Shown: piece after piece, positions 7,558 through 15,400 of the stretch
Layout of the letters: every line of letters begins with the position of its first letter
How positions within the stretch are numbered: position 1 is the stretch's first letter
Assembly (NCBI GenBank): GCA_023228245.1
Contig: JALOBN010000019.1
Span: 1-41,513, forward strand
DNA: 41,513 bases
From: Candidatus Pacearchaeota archaeon
GTDB taxonomy: Archaea; Nanoarchaeota; Nanoarchaeia; Pacearchaeales; GW2011-AR1
Direction of reading: 5' to 3'
Notes under the pieces: generated by a model
Told to the model about the DNA's origin: nothing
Database searches by the model: none
The model's input: the letters and a program-made list of their open reading frames with translations, nothing else
Position numbers and translations under genes: made by a program

Positions 7558-7905
7558 GGGATCTATACGCCAAAAGTCGAATGGCATGGGGACAGGCTGA
7601 TAGCAGCCGCTCAACAAGCCGCCCACGAGGTCGCTCAGATGACGGCTGAAACGGTGAAAGGCGAGGCTGTTGACTTGTGCCCGGTCGACTCTTCCCAGAC
7701 CAGAAATTCTGCGACTGTAACCGAACTTGAGAAGGGCGCGGAGATCAGCTTCAATACGCCTCAAGCGGCCTGGTTGCACGAGTCTGAGGGCTACACTCCC
7801 AGCCACGCCGGCACGGGCCCCAATTATTTGAGGCAGCCGCTTCTCGATAATGAAGATCAGTATCACAAAGACGTAGCAGCTGCCGTAAAAGGAGTGTTGG
7901 GATGA
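7554..7905 (+). CDS. tail completion protein (HK97 gp10-like), start disrupted by one base
   Basis: The product reads KVEWHGDRLIAAAQQAAHEVAQMTAETVKGEAVDLCPVD... and ends AWLHESEGYTP...NYLRQPLLD, the classic HK97 gp10-like signature. The frame containing this has no ATG, GTG or TTG before ATG 7639, which would remove the conserved N-terminus. ATG 7554 overlaps the previous stop as ATGA, as in neighbouring genes, but is one base out of frame. Removing one G of GGG 7558-7560 would give MRIYTPKVEWHGD. The likely explanation is a base miscall or real frameshift at that G run; a non-canonical start near 7561 is possible. Confidence 0.65.
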
Positions 7906-8048
7906 GTGCGGACCTAACTTTTTTGAGCGAGATAGTTCAAGGACTGGATCTCGCTACTCTGGAATGGCTGGAGATTCGCATAGCAAGACAGAAAGCTATG
8001 ATGCATCCTGAGACCATTGCACGACGTATAATAATTCGCAAAAGGTGA
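7902..8048 (+). CDS. small hypothetical helical protein, 48 aa
   Basis: ATG 7902 overlaps the stop of the gp10-like gene (ATGA). The product (MSADLTFLSEIVQGLDL...IIIRKR) is helical with a strongly basic end. Its last codons carry AGGTGA (8043-8048), which serves as ribosome binding site for the next gene. No known family. It starts the cassette of small accessory proteins between head-joining and tail-terminator genes. Confidence 0.55.
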   Translation: MSADLTFLSEIVQGLDLATLEWLEIRIARQKAMMHPETIARRIIIRKR

Positions 8049-8056
8049 TTAAAAAC

Positions 8057-8278
8057 ATGGAAAAAATTATACTGTTGGCCGCAATGCTTTTTCTTGTAGG
8101 CGTTGCTATGGCCGAAGAAATCGAGCCCTCGGAGGACGTAGTTTTCATGGACTCTGATGGGGCGCTGCAAACCATTTTCAGCGTACCGGCCTGGCTGGAA
8201 GATGTGACTTTCGCTAATCCCATTGCCATCCAGAACGGCACGGCGATAATCGGAGGCGGGAAGTGTGCCGGATCTTAA
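8057..8278 (+). CDS. small secreted protein with signal peptide, 73 aa
   Basis: Start chosen at ATG 8057, eight bases after AGGTGA; GTG 8045 is an alternative. Residues 1-19 (MEKIILLAAMLFLVGVAMA) form a clear Sec signal peptide with an AMA cleavage site, and the mature acidic chain begins EEIEPSEDV. The mature part has about 54 residues, one sequon (NGT) and a single Cys near its end. It overlaps the GTG of the next gene. Function unknown; export suggests a role at the envelope or lysis. Confidence 0.6.
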   Translation: MEKIILLAAMLFLVGVAMAEEIEPSEDVVFMDSDGALQTIFSVPAWLEDVTFANPIAIQNGTAIIGGGKCAGS

Positions 8279-8681
8279 ATTAATTTGTCCGGTCTGCGAA
8301 GAGGATATCTCCATTGCGGAGAGGGAAATCAAGCTCGCCGTGCGCCACAAGGCAGCCACTGGAGGCAAGGCGCTCATATCTTGTCCGCTCTGCAGTCGGG
8401 TGCTCGTGTTGCCAGAGCCCGTGCCGGAGGATGACGCTGCCCTGGATGCATGGATACCATCTGTGGCAGATACTATGTGTGTCGCCATGCTAAATGATGA
8501 GGCAATCCGGATCCCGGCTGGTATGCAGAATGATCTCGGAAAGAAAGCCTATCGGCCTGGCGGCGGCGGTCCTGCTCTCAGCAAGCGTGAGTACATGGCC
8601 CGCTATGGCATCGATCCGGAGCGAGCATTGGCAAACATGGGCAGGGGCAACGTAACACCATTCAATACATCTACTTTGTGA
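8265..8681 (+). CDS. zinc-ribbon protein, 138 aa
   Basis: GTG 8265 follows GGAGG (8252-8256) with ideal spacing and overlaps the previous gene. Two knuckles, CPVC (about residues 8-11) and CPLC (about 41-44), form a probable zinc ribbon. The middle is acidic and the C-terminal part has a Gly run followed by SKREYMARYGIDPERA, a short helix. It may bind nucleic acid or proteins; its job inside the structural module is unknown. Confidence 0.6.
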   Translation: MPDLKLICPVCEEDISIAEREIKLAVRHKAATGGKALISCPLCSRVLVLPEPVPEDDAALDAWIPSVADTMCVAMLNDEAIRIPAGMQNDLGKKAYRPGGGGPALSKREYMARYGIDPERALANMGRGNVTPFNTSTL

Positions 8682-8687
8682 GGCTCG

Positions 8688-8909
8688 ATGGCCGATGATG
8701 AGATGGCCCTCCAGATGGCGGAGGGCGAGATGGACGTGGAGCTCCCTGCGATCGGGAAGTTCCATACAAAGGGATTTCGACTGTATTCACTGATATTGTT
8801 GGCCCTTATCGGCTTTTTAGTGGCTGTTTTTGTAGGGTCGAAGGATATTGCCCTGATATCGAACGTGCTAACGTTCTTGATCGGCGTTTTCACCGGGAAG
8901 AAAGCATGA
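8688..8909 (+). CDS. small membrane protein, holin-like
   Basis: 73 aa. An acidic soluble N-terminus of about 30 residues precedes two hydrophobic segments (LYSLILLALIGFLVAVFVG and ALISNVLTFLIGVFTG) separated by a short SKDI turn, ending in GKKA. Size, two-helix hairpin and basic end resemble small holin-like proteins of archaeal viruses. GAGG (8680-8683) is the ribosome binding site. The next small ORF overlaps by ATGA. A holin role is inferred only from topology. Confidence 0.55.
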   Translation: MADDEMALQMAEGEMDVELPAIGKFHTKGFRLYSLILLALIGFLVAVFVGSKDIALISNVLTFLIGVFTGKKA

Positions 8910-8992
8910 CGGCCATAGCAATTTGGCCATTCCTGGTGCCTTGGCCACTGAGCGCCGGAGAATGGGAGGCACGCTATGCCCGGCGAAGCTGA
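8906..8992 (+). CDS. possible micropeptide, 28 aa
   Basis: ATG 8906 overlaps the TGA of the holin-like gene and the ORF ends inside the next gene. The product is rich in Trp and Pro (IWPFLVPWPL). Its last third contains GGGAGG, which is the ribosome binding site of the gene at 8976. It may act only as a translational coupler rather than encode a functional peptide. Confidence 0.3.
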   Translation: MTAIAIWPFLVPWPLSAGEWEARYARRS

Positions 8993-9302
8993 GCTTATCA
9001 GGTCAGCCAATGGCGATTTCAATCTTATACTGTTGGCCGTGGTAGTGCTGGCGTTGTTATCTGGTTTTTTTTATATGCTCAAAAATATAATGGAGCAGAA
9101 CACAAAGAACAACGCCCTGATCATAGAAAAACTTGATAAGATAGTAGAGAAAGTAGGAGAATATCAGAAGCAGACGGCAGATATTTTCTGTAGTCGGCTG
9201 GAAAAACATGATCTGCAAGCTAAAGTTATCTTGGACTTGCAGAAAGAAACTAAGACTATCCTGGAAAACAGGCCCTGCATAAATGGAGATAGTCATAGAT
9301 GA
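8976..9302 (+). CDS. membrane-anchored coiled-coil protein
   Basis: 108 aa. A short soluble N-terminus is followed by one hydrophobic helix (LILLAVVVLALLSGFFYML, about residues 18-36) and a long charged coiled coil (NALIIEKLDKIVEKVGEY... to about residue 98). Topology resembles haemolysin XhlA-type or spanin-like lysis proteins, or a membrane tether. GGGAGG eight bases before ATG supports the start. It overlaps the next membrane protein by 20 bases, so the two are probably co-produced. Confidence 0.55.
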   Translation: MPGEAELIRSANGDFNLILLAVVVLALLSGFFYMLKNIMEQNTKNNALIIEKLDKIVEKVGEYQKQTADIFCSRLEKHDLQAKVILDLQKETKTILENRPCINGDSHR

Positions 9303-9465
9303 ACATTCAGTATATTTTTTGTATGGTGTCTGCGCGTTTAACTTTTGCTTGATTATGGCAACTTTGCTCTTTGTGTTTTATTTGTGGCTCGATATATATC
9401 ATAATAGACACTTGAAAAAACTCGACGAGATAGAGACTATGATCGAAAAAATGAGGCTGCGATGA
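9283..9465 (+). CDS. small single-pass membrane protein, 60 aa
   Basis: One hydrophobic helix (FNFCLIMATLLFVFYLWL, about residues 19-36) followed by a charged amphipathic helix ending EKMRLR. It overlaps the coiled-coil protein upstream by 20 bases and the tail terminator start by ATGA. Same topology as its upstream neighbour on a smaller scale, so they may form a pair. The ribosome binding site is weak. Confidence 0.5.
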   Translation: MEIVIDEHSVYFLYGVCAFNFCLIMATLLFVFYLWLDIYHNRHLKKLDEIETMIEKMRLR

Positions 9466-9854
9466 GCGTTTTGGAAGATATCGCCGTACAGCTTAATACC
9501 GCTGGCGTGGGCGTCTACCCTGGCACCAGTTCGACCAGGACAATATATATTGGCGAGATGCCGGATAGCCCGGATGCCTGCATAGCACTCCATGCTCGAC
9601 CTGGGAGAAGCAAGGAGACATTTTGCGACCTGCAGTATCCAGATCTCCATGTAGAGGTCCGGGCGGCAACTTATAGCGCGGCTCAAAGCAAAGCTGAGGC
9701 CATCGATGCCGCGTTACATGCTCAGCACGACGTGACTCTTTCGGCCCATAAGTATCTCCTCATCAAGGCTCGTGGCGTGCCATGCAAGCTGGAAGTCGAT
9801 GGCAGGAACCGCACGATATTCTACCAGAATTTTGAGATAGTGAAAGGCGCTTAG
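9462..9854 (+). CDS. tail terminator / minor capsid protein
   Basis: 130 aa. It starts MSVLEDIAVQLNTAGVG and has an alpha/beta plan with IYIGEMPDSPDACIALH and FCDLQYPDLHVEVRAATYSAAQSKAEAIDAAL, which is the pattern of phage minor capsid/tail terminator proteins (SPP1 gp17 position). These cap the tail tube and join it to the head. The stop lies 164 bases before the tail-tube gene, and the gap holds a promoter-like sequence. Overlap with the preceding membrane protein shows the membrane cassette is co-transcribed with tail genes. Confidence 0.7.
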   Translation: MSVLEDIAVQLNTAGVGVYPGTSSTRTIYIGEMPDSPDACIALHARPGRSKETFCDLQYPDLHVEVRAATYSAAQSKAEAIDAALHAQHDVTLSAHKYLLIKARGVPCKLEVDGRNRTIFYQNFEIVKGA

Positions 9855-9971
9855 ACGATTATTTTATTTGCTTATAATTTTTTCTAATAGCAGTTTTCAC
9901 ACATTATTATAAGATGGCCTTTTAAAAACGTTTTAAGACCCTAAAAATTAGAGCGATATAGTTTCATCGCT

Positions 9972-9986
9972 TGGAAAATAAATGAT
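9972..9986 (+). promoter_or_regulatory. candidate BRE/TATA promoter for tail genes
   Basis: Gap 9855-10018 is AT-rich and codes for nothing convincing. GGAAAATAAATGATT resembles the BRE/TATA form seen elsewhere in this genome (GAAAAGTATAAAT) and lies about 30-45 bases before ATG 10019. A 6-bp inverted repeat AGCGAT/ATCGCT (9952-9971) sits just upstream and TTAAAA/TTTTAA around 9922-9936. A separate strong promoter for tail-tube protein is reasonable. Confidence 0.4.
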
Positions 9987-10018
9987 TATCATCACTACAA
10001 ATCGTGAGGTATGAAAAA

Positions 10019-10447
10019 ATGACTGATGCAGTTAGCGGCATGACCGGCTCTCTGTGGATATATACTGCAGACACGCCGGCAAGCATGGTAAAGCTCGGAG
10101 AACTCTCTGATCTCAAGCTAAAAATCGACGGAAATGAGATCGACACTAGCAATTGCGACGACGACGGATGGGGCAGCTCAATCGCAGGCGCGCGGAAATG
10201 GGAGCTGTCTGCAAGCTCTAACCTCATCATGACGGATGCCTGTTATGCTCTGATCATCGCGGCTCTGATTGGCGGATCTGATCTCTATGCCTACATCCTC
10301 CAGAGCGGTACGGCCACATCTTCACCGGAAGGCTGGGAGGGCGCTTGTTGGGTGTCAAGTGGGAATTTGACCCTGGCAGGGATCAACACTCAGCAGAAAG
10401 GCGATTGGACCATCAAGGGCCGCGGCGCTCTGGCTGCAATACCCTGA
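10019..10447 (+). CDS. major tail tube protein
   Basis: 142 aa from ATG 10019, preceded by GAGGT (10005-10009); upstream GTG 10004 is less likely. The pattern LSDLKLKIDGNEIDTSNCDDDGWGSSIAGARKWE matches TP901-1-type major tail proteins, where the N-terminal strand pair and the DxDGW loop shape the tube subunit. Its promoter-proximal place and the paralogue just downstream support the call. It would polymerise around the tape measure to form the long non-contractile tube. Confidence 0.75.
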   Translation: MTDAVSGMTGSLWIYTADTPASMVKLGELSDLKLKIDGNEIDTSNCDDDGWGSSIAGARKWELSASSNLIMTDACYALIIAALIGGSDLYAYILQSGTATSSPEGWEGACWVSSGNLTLAGINTQQKGDWTIKGRGALAAIP

Positions 10448-10456
10448 GGCTGACTC

Positions 10457-11383
10457 ATGACCTCAGCCGTGAGCGGCCTATCCGCCGCTCTTTTTCGGGA
10501 TGAGCCGGAGGAGTACGTGGTTACTACCGCTCTCGGTTCTAATCGTGACATATGTTTTGTGTCAAAAAACGGGACCACCAACAAAGTTGAGATAGTAGTC
10601 GGTGGCGTCACCGCGCCGCTGTCAGTGGCCGTAGTCGGCCCGAAGCTCACAGTGACCAGCGCTAATACGGACGGCTCCGCTACCAGCACTGCCGCGGCAA
10701 TCGTGGCGGCTGTGAATGCCAACGTCGACGCATTCGCACTCTTTGAGGCCCGCCTTCCGCCAGGCAGCACCGGGGCAGGTGTCACAGGAGCGATGAGCGA
10801 AAAGACGGCAGCCGATGGCGTGGCCTTCACTGCATTGTCTCTGTCCGATTCTGGCGACCATCTCACCTATCAGGCAGCCGCTGGAAGTCGATATTGGGAT
10901 GAGGATGAGACCTTGAGTATCCTGGTCGACGCCGCGCCAGTGGCAAGCGGGTTCACTGTCGACAGATTGCAAGGCAGTGTGACGTTTGAAACTTCGCAGG
11001 AAGGAAGTGCAATCACTGCGACTGGCACACGGCGCTCGCTGTTGGCGTTCCAGAAAGTTTTTGGACTGTTCGATGGAAAGCTAAAGATCGACGGAAAGGA
11101 AATCGATACTACAAGCGTCGACGACAGCGGATGGGGCAGTTCCCTGGCGGGATCGCGGTCCTGGGAGATGTCTGCCGGGCATTTCTTCTACGGCGGGGAT
11201 ATCCCGATCGAGACGATGACAGCAAAATATCTGTGGAAGTTCTACAGCAAACTATCTACATCCACTGCATTCGCGATCGGGTGGGGCACAATCATGAGCA
11301 TGGAAAATCTGCTCGCCAATCCGAACGAAGCCCAAAAGCAAACCATTACCGTAAAGGGATCTGGAGAGCTATACATAGAGTAG
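10457..11383 (+). CDS. second tail tube-like protein with inserted beta domains
   Basis: 308 aa. The ends repeat the preceding tube protein: TSAVSGLSAALF at the start and LKIDGKEIDTTSVDDSGWGSSLAGSRSWEMSAG at about residues 212-244. Between them is a long insert with a domain carrying APLSVAVVGPKLTVTSANTDG and a helix STAAAIVAAVNANVDAF, related to a segment of the distal tail gene at 18148. Either a minor tube protein, a decorated tube subunit, or a tube-tip protein. ATG lies ten bases after the previous stop. Confidence 0.7.
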   Translation: MTSAVSGLSAALFRDEPEEYVVTTALGSNRDICFVSKNGTTNKVEIVVGGVTAPLSVAVVGPKLTVTSANTDGSATSTAAAIVAAVNANVDAFALFEARLPPGSTGAGVTGAMSEKTAADGVAFTALSLSDSGDHLTYQAAAGSRYWDEDETLSILVDAAPVASGFTVDRLQGSVTFETSQEGSAITATGTRRSLLAFQKVFGLFDGKLKIDGKEIDTTSVDDSGWGSSLAGSRSWEMSAGHFFYGGDIPIETMTAKYLWKFYSKLSTSTAFAIGWGTIMSMENLLANPNEAQKQTITVKGSGELYIE

Positions 11384-11426
11384 CCCACCGATAATTATTT
11401 ATTTTTTCAACCGGATGTAGATAAAC

Positions 11427-11588
11427 ATGATAATCAATCGTACCGAAGAGATTCGGAAATATTGTAAACTCCATCCAGATCGGACAGTGCAATGCACGCG
11501 AGATTGGTTGGGCAGGGAACGCACAGAAGTCGTATATCCTGATGGTAAGATCGTGATAGTCAAACCAGATAGTTTGTTTCCAGAATAA
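11427..11588 (+). CDS. small hypothetical protein, 53 aa
   Basis: MIINRTEEIRKYCKLHPD... ends PDSLFPE. Composition is normal for protein (two Cys, balanced charge, VVYPDGKIVIVKPD strand pair). It lies alone in the gap between tube and chaperone genes, after a T-rich stretch (11396-11407). The ribosome binding site is weak, so a leaderless or low-level message is possible. No family recognised. Confidence 0.5.
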   Translation: MIINRTEEIRKYCKLHPDRTVQCTRDWLGRERTEVVYPDGKIVIVKPDSLFPE

Positions 11589-11604
11589 TAGGAGAAATAA
11601 TAAT

Positions 11605-12150
11605 ATGACGAACGAAGCAATAATCTTGGACATGGATGAGAGCAGAGAATTGCGATGGACATTCGGGGCGGTCAAGACATTTGAGAAGAGGTCCCGCGAG
11701 ATCCTGAAGAGGATGGACATCAAGGACGATAAGGGCCGCTCAATTGCCAACATGCCCACGCATGCAGGTTTCCTGTTGGCAAACTACCTGCGACTTTCTG
11801 ACATCCTGGAGGCTGCCGTTGGCGCTGCATGTGATATATCTGCGTTGGATGGCAAGGACGGACCCTCCGAGGCAGCTATAGCCATCGATGGCTATCTGAG
11901 CCGCGGCGGGTCACTGGAGGCCCTACAGCAGGCAATATACAGGGCCTATCTGGTAGCCAACGACCCTTCTTCTCTCTCGGAATGGGAGGGCAATCTTGCC
12001 AGGGAAATCGAGGTCAAGCGGATCAACAAGGAAAAACAGGAAGCCAAGATGGAAGTGGCCCGGATGGAACTGGCCGACGACCAGACGAAGATCGAGCGGC
12101 TGAAGAAGATTTCTGGGACCGCGCCTACCAGCTCGCCTACATCGAGCTAG
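11605..12150 (+). CDS. tail assembly chaperone, G-type short product
   Basis: 181 aa. N-terminal beta/helix part (IILDMDESRELRWTFGAVKTFEKRSREIL) followed by helices (HAGFLLANYLRLSDILEAAVGAA) and a long charged C-terminal helix (REIEVKRINKEKQEAKMEV...). Size, place just before the tape measure gene and an overlapping -1 frame ORF identify it as the G member of the G/GT chaperone pair that coats the tape measure before tube assembly. Ribosome binding site AGGAG (about 11590) precedes ATG 11605. Confidence 0.75.
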   Translation: MTNEAIILDMDESRELRWTFGAVKTFEKRSREILKRMDIKDDKGRSIANMPTHAGFLLANYLRLSDILEAAVGAACDISALDGKDGPSEAAIAIDGYLSRGGSLEALQQAIYRAYLVANDPSSLSEWEGNLAREIEVKRINKEKQEAKMEVARMELADDQTKIERLKKISGTAPTSSPTSS

Positions 12151-12398
12151 GGCTTCTTCCGGATGTCTTTTTTTTGCTCACCGTTAACGAGCTGAACGCA
12201 CTTGTAGCCCACCATCGCAAGCAACGGGCCTGGGAGAGAGAGATGGCGGCGTTCGGTGGCTATTGTGCTGCTGCCGCCGTGGCAAAATGGTACACGGATG
12301 GCCTGCCTCCCTGGCAAGAGTTCTACCGGCAACCATCGGAGCAGGAACCCGAGCAGACATCAGAAGATTATATCGCCAGGTATAATGCCTGGCAATAA
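11605..12398 (+). CDS. tail assembly chaperone GT fusion via -1 frameshift
   Basis: The T part lies in the -1 frame relative to G and is open through 12396, with FWDRAYQLAYIELGLLPDVFFLLTVNELNALVAHHRKQ..., typical of the T domain in siphophages. It has no plausible start of its own and overlaps the end of G by over 100 bases, so ribosomal frameshifting is expected. No canonical X-XXY-YYZ heptamer is present in the G frame; GGAAAAAC at 12030-12037 or the AAGAAG near 12103 are weak candidates. The exact shift point is therefore unknown. Confidence 0.6.
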
Positions 12399-12411
12399 TT
12401 TTTTTGTACAG

Positions 12412-12419
12412 ATTATAAA
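12412..12419 (+). promoter_or_regulatory. candidate TATA box before the tape measure gene
   Basis: ATTATAAA lies in the 64-base gap 12399-12462, about 45-50 bases before ATG 12463. The gap begins with a TTTTTTT run just after the stop of the T frame, which could act as a terminator. Both are pattern-based. Confidence 0.35.
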
Positions 12420-12462
12420 CTAACATTTTTGAATAATAGATTTCGATTAGCGGAGCCATTAC

Positions 12463-15400
12463 ATGACCGAAGCTGGAAGAATTACTGCAATCATAGACGG
12501 CGATATATCGGGCCTCACATCCGCCCTCAACCAGGCAAAGAGTCAGGCCACGTCAGCCGTATCCGGTATCGAGGGGCAATTCAAAAGCGGTATCGGAAAG
12601 GCCACTTCGGGCGGAAACTGGAAGAGCGTTGGTTCTACGATTGGCTCCGATCTGGTTTCTGGCATCACGGCACCATTGGGCAGCTTGGGCGGTGCGGCGT
12701 CATCGATAGCTACTGCACTCGGGCCGACAGGGATAGTAGCCACGGCAGCTGTCGCCGGCGCGGTGATGGTTGGCTCCGCGGCATCCCGGTCTGCGATGGA
12801 ATGGGAAGCTGGGATGTCTCAGATCAGCAAGACAACCGGCATCCAAAAGGGCACTGACGACTTTTCAGCCCTCAACTCAGAGCTGAAAGATCTCTATTCG
12901 ACGATGCCTACAACGGTATCCGAGATTCAGAGCGTAGCGGCTGCCGCGGGCTCGCTCGGAATCGAGAAGAGCAGCATTGCCGGGTTCACGGAGGTCGCCC
13001 TCCAAATGGGATCCGCCTTCGACATGCCTGCCGAAGAGGCAGCGGTCGCAATGGGCAAGATCAAGGCCCAGCTCAAGAGCCTGCCTGACGGCGTCACTGA
13101 TTCTACAGAGTTCGCCAAGCAAATGGGCTCTGCTATCGATTACGTTGGCAATAACTTCAATGCCACCGAAAAGGATGTCCTCGATTTCTCGACCAGGACA
13201 GCTGGTTCTCTTTCCGCGTTAGGCGGCAATGCCTATGAGATCGCCGGATGGGGTGGCATGCTGGCATCGGTATTTCCCTCAGCTGAAAGGGCTGCCGGTA
13301 GCTTTGATAGCCTGTTAACTCAGCTCACTACCAATACCGATTCACAATCTGCTGCCGCTGAACTTCTCGGAGTGTCGACCGAGGACTTCATGGCAGCCAT
13401 GTCTACCGATCCGAGCGATACGCTCCTCCGGATCGGGTCCGCACTGGAAGGGTTGCCCGCCGATCAGCTACTTAGTACGGCCAAGGCCCTTGGCGGGTCC
13501 TATGGCATGGACACGCTCACTAAAATGGTGGGCCATACCGAAGAATGGGGCCAGGCAATAGATGATACGGTAGTCGCAGGCCAAAAGGGCGAATCGATAG
13601 GGGCAAGCTTTGAGGCAGGTGCTGATAATGCGGAGAGCGCATTCCAGATCCTGAAAAACTCTGTTGGCGCGATTCTGACGGATATGGGCGGGCCGATTAA
13701 CTCTGCGATCACACCCGTTATTACCGCCGTAACTGGAAGTCTTAACTCAATAAGAACTATAGGAGAGAATCTTTGGGAACCGTTCACCGCGGCTATCAGT
13801 CCTGCGACTACGGCCGTATCCGGACTGGCGTCTGTCGTCGGTACGCTCGGAGGCATGACACTTGGCGGCCTGGTAAGTGCCTCATCTGCGATCAATTCTG
13901 CATTTAAGACCGGGAAAGCCTTTGTCTCTGCTTTTGTGGAGGAATTGCAAGAAGTAGTGACAAGCTCTTCCACATTCCAGGCTCTCTCCGGCTATGTGGA
14001 GGGCCTCAGCGGTACGTTCTCTTCGCTTGGCGATACAGTCTCTCAGGTATGGGATGACATCGTATCCGGGCTCACGGAAGCCATTCCAACTGCCATATCT
14101 GGAGCAGGTACAGCTATTGGCACTCTCTTGGATAAGGCCGGCCTGGGCGGAATATCCGATGCCGCTGGTAGCGTCAACAGTTTTTTTGGCGATGTCTGGG
14201 ACAATGCCGCCGAAAAGCTCGGATGGTCCACTGAAAAGGGGACCAAAGAAGGCATGGAGAAAGGGGCAGAAGACGCCGCACCTGCGATCACAGAGACGGT
14301 CGAATCTGCTGTATCTAGTGCCGCTGCAGACGGATTCAACGAGGCGTTCTGGTCCAACGTCGAACAATGGCAGAGCCAGGGCATTCAATCCGGATATGCC
14401 TTATCTGCATATGCCGGAATGAAGGTCAAATCGAGTGATAACGACTGGGAAGAGAATGTCTGGACAAAGACCGCCACCGTGGCTGGCGTAGAGGTCGGGA
14501 TCCATCACGATGTATCAGCTCAGGGCAGCAAGTACACTCTGCGTATCAATGGAGCCGATACAGGCATCAGTCGCACTACAGACAATTATGATACGACGCC
14601 TCGTGCCGATCTGGTGCAGGACATGCTCGCAGATGCGGGCCTGTCGACTGACCGGGGCACGGCACTGGATCTGGCGAACAAGCCACTTGCCGCGGCTCAA
14701 TGGCGGATCTCCCAGGAGCAGACGGTAGAAGTCGCCAAAGACTATTACCTCGATTTCTCCGAGAATTTGAAGTCAGAGATATCCGGCGCGGGGGATGAGA
14801 TCAGCACGGCGTTCGCGGAGAGCATGGTGCCAGACGTGGCGACCATTGACTCGCGGCTGGAGGCTATTCGCAAGCTGAAGCTCTACGATCCGGCTGAAGC
14901 CCGCCGGCAGGGAGCAGACAATGCCACTGCCTACCTGCAAGCCCTCAAAGACGCGATAGAGTCAGTAGACGCTGCCAAAGCGAAGGTGCTACTCGATCCG
15001 GACGATGCGGCAGCACAAGCCGAACTCAAAGCGGCCGTAGAGCGGTTACAGCTCTATGGAGAGCAGAACCCAATCACCATTCAGGTAGAGGCCGACACCA
15101 GGCTACTTTATACGCAAGTGCTGGATGCCGTCACCAGCTTATCAGGCACTGCATTGAGCATCAAGCTCAATGAATTGGGTATATCGAATGTCGATAGATA
15201 TACTGAATATGCCAGGGAAGAGCTAAGGGACGCCCTGGGAGAGTTGTCTACTCGTGGGCAGTCTCCCACCGAAAGTTCGGAGATGTACAGTCAGTTCTAC
15301 GAGCTCTACAAAGTCCTGATAGATGACTATGCGGGACTCGACCAGAGGAACAAAGACTTTACGTGGACCTTGAACGAGGCCTTGATGGGCAATTCAGCCA

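Noticed and set aside
8603..9022. 139-aa minus-strand open frame over the membrane cassette
   Set aside because: Plus-strand genes here have tight overlaps, ribosome binding sites and clear membrane helices; the minus frame is a shadow.
13500..13973. 157-aa minus-strand open frame inside the tape measure gene
   Set aside because: Opposite a continuous 1279-codon gene with conserved motifs; composition is the complement of that gene.
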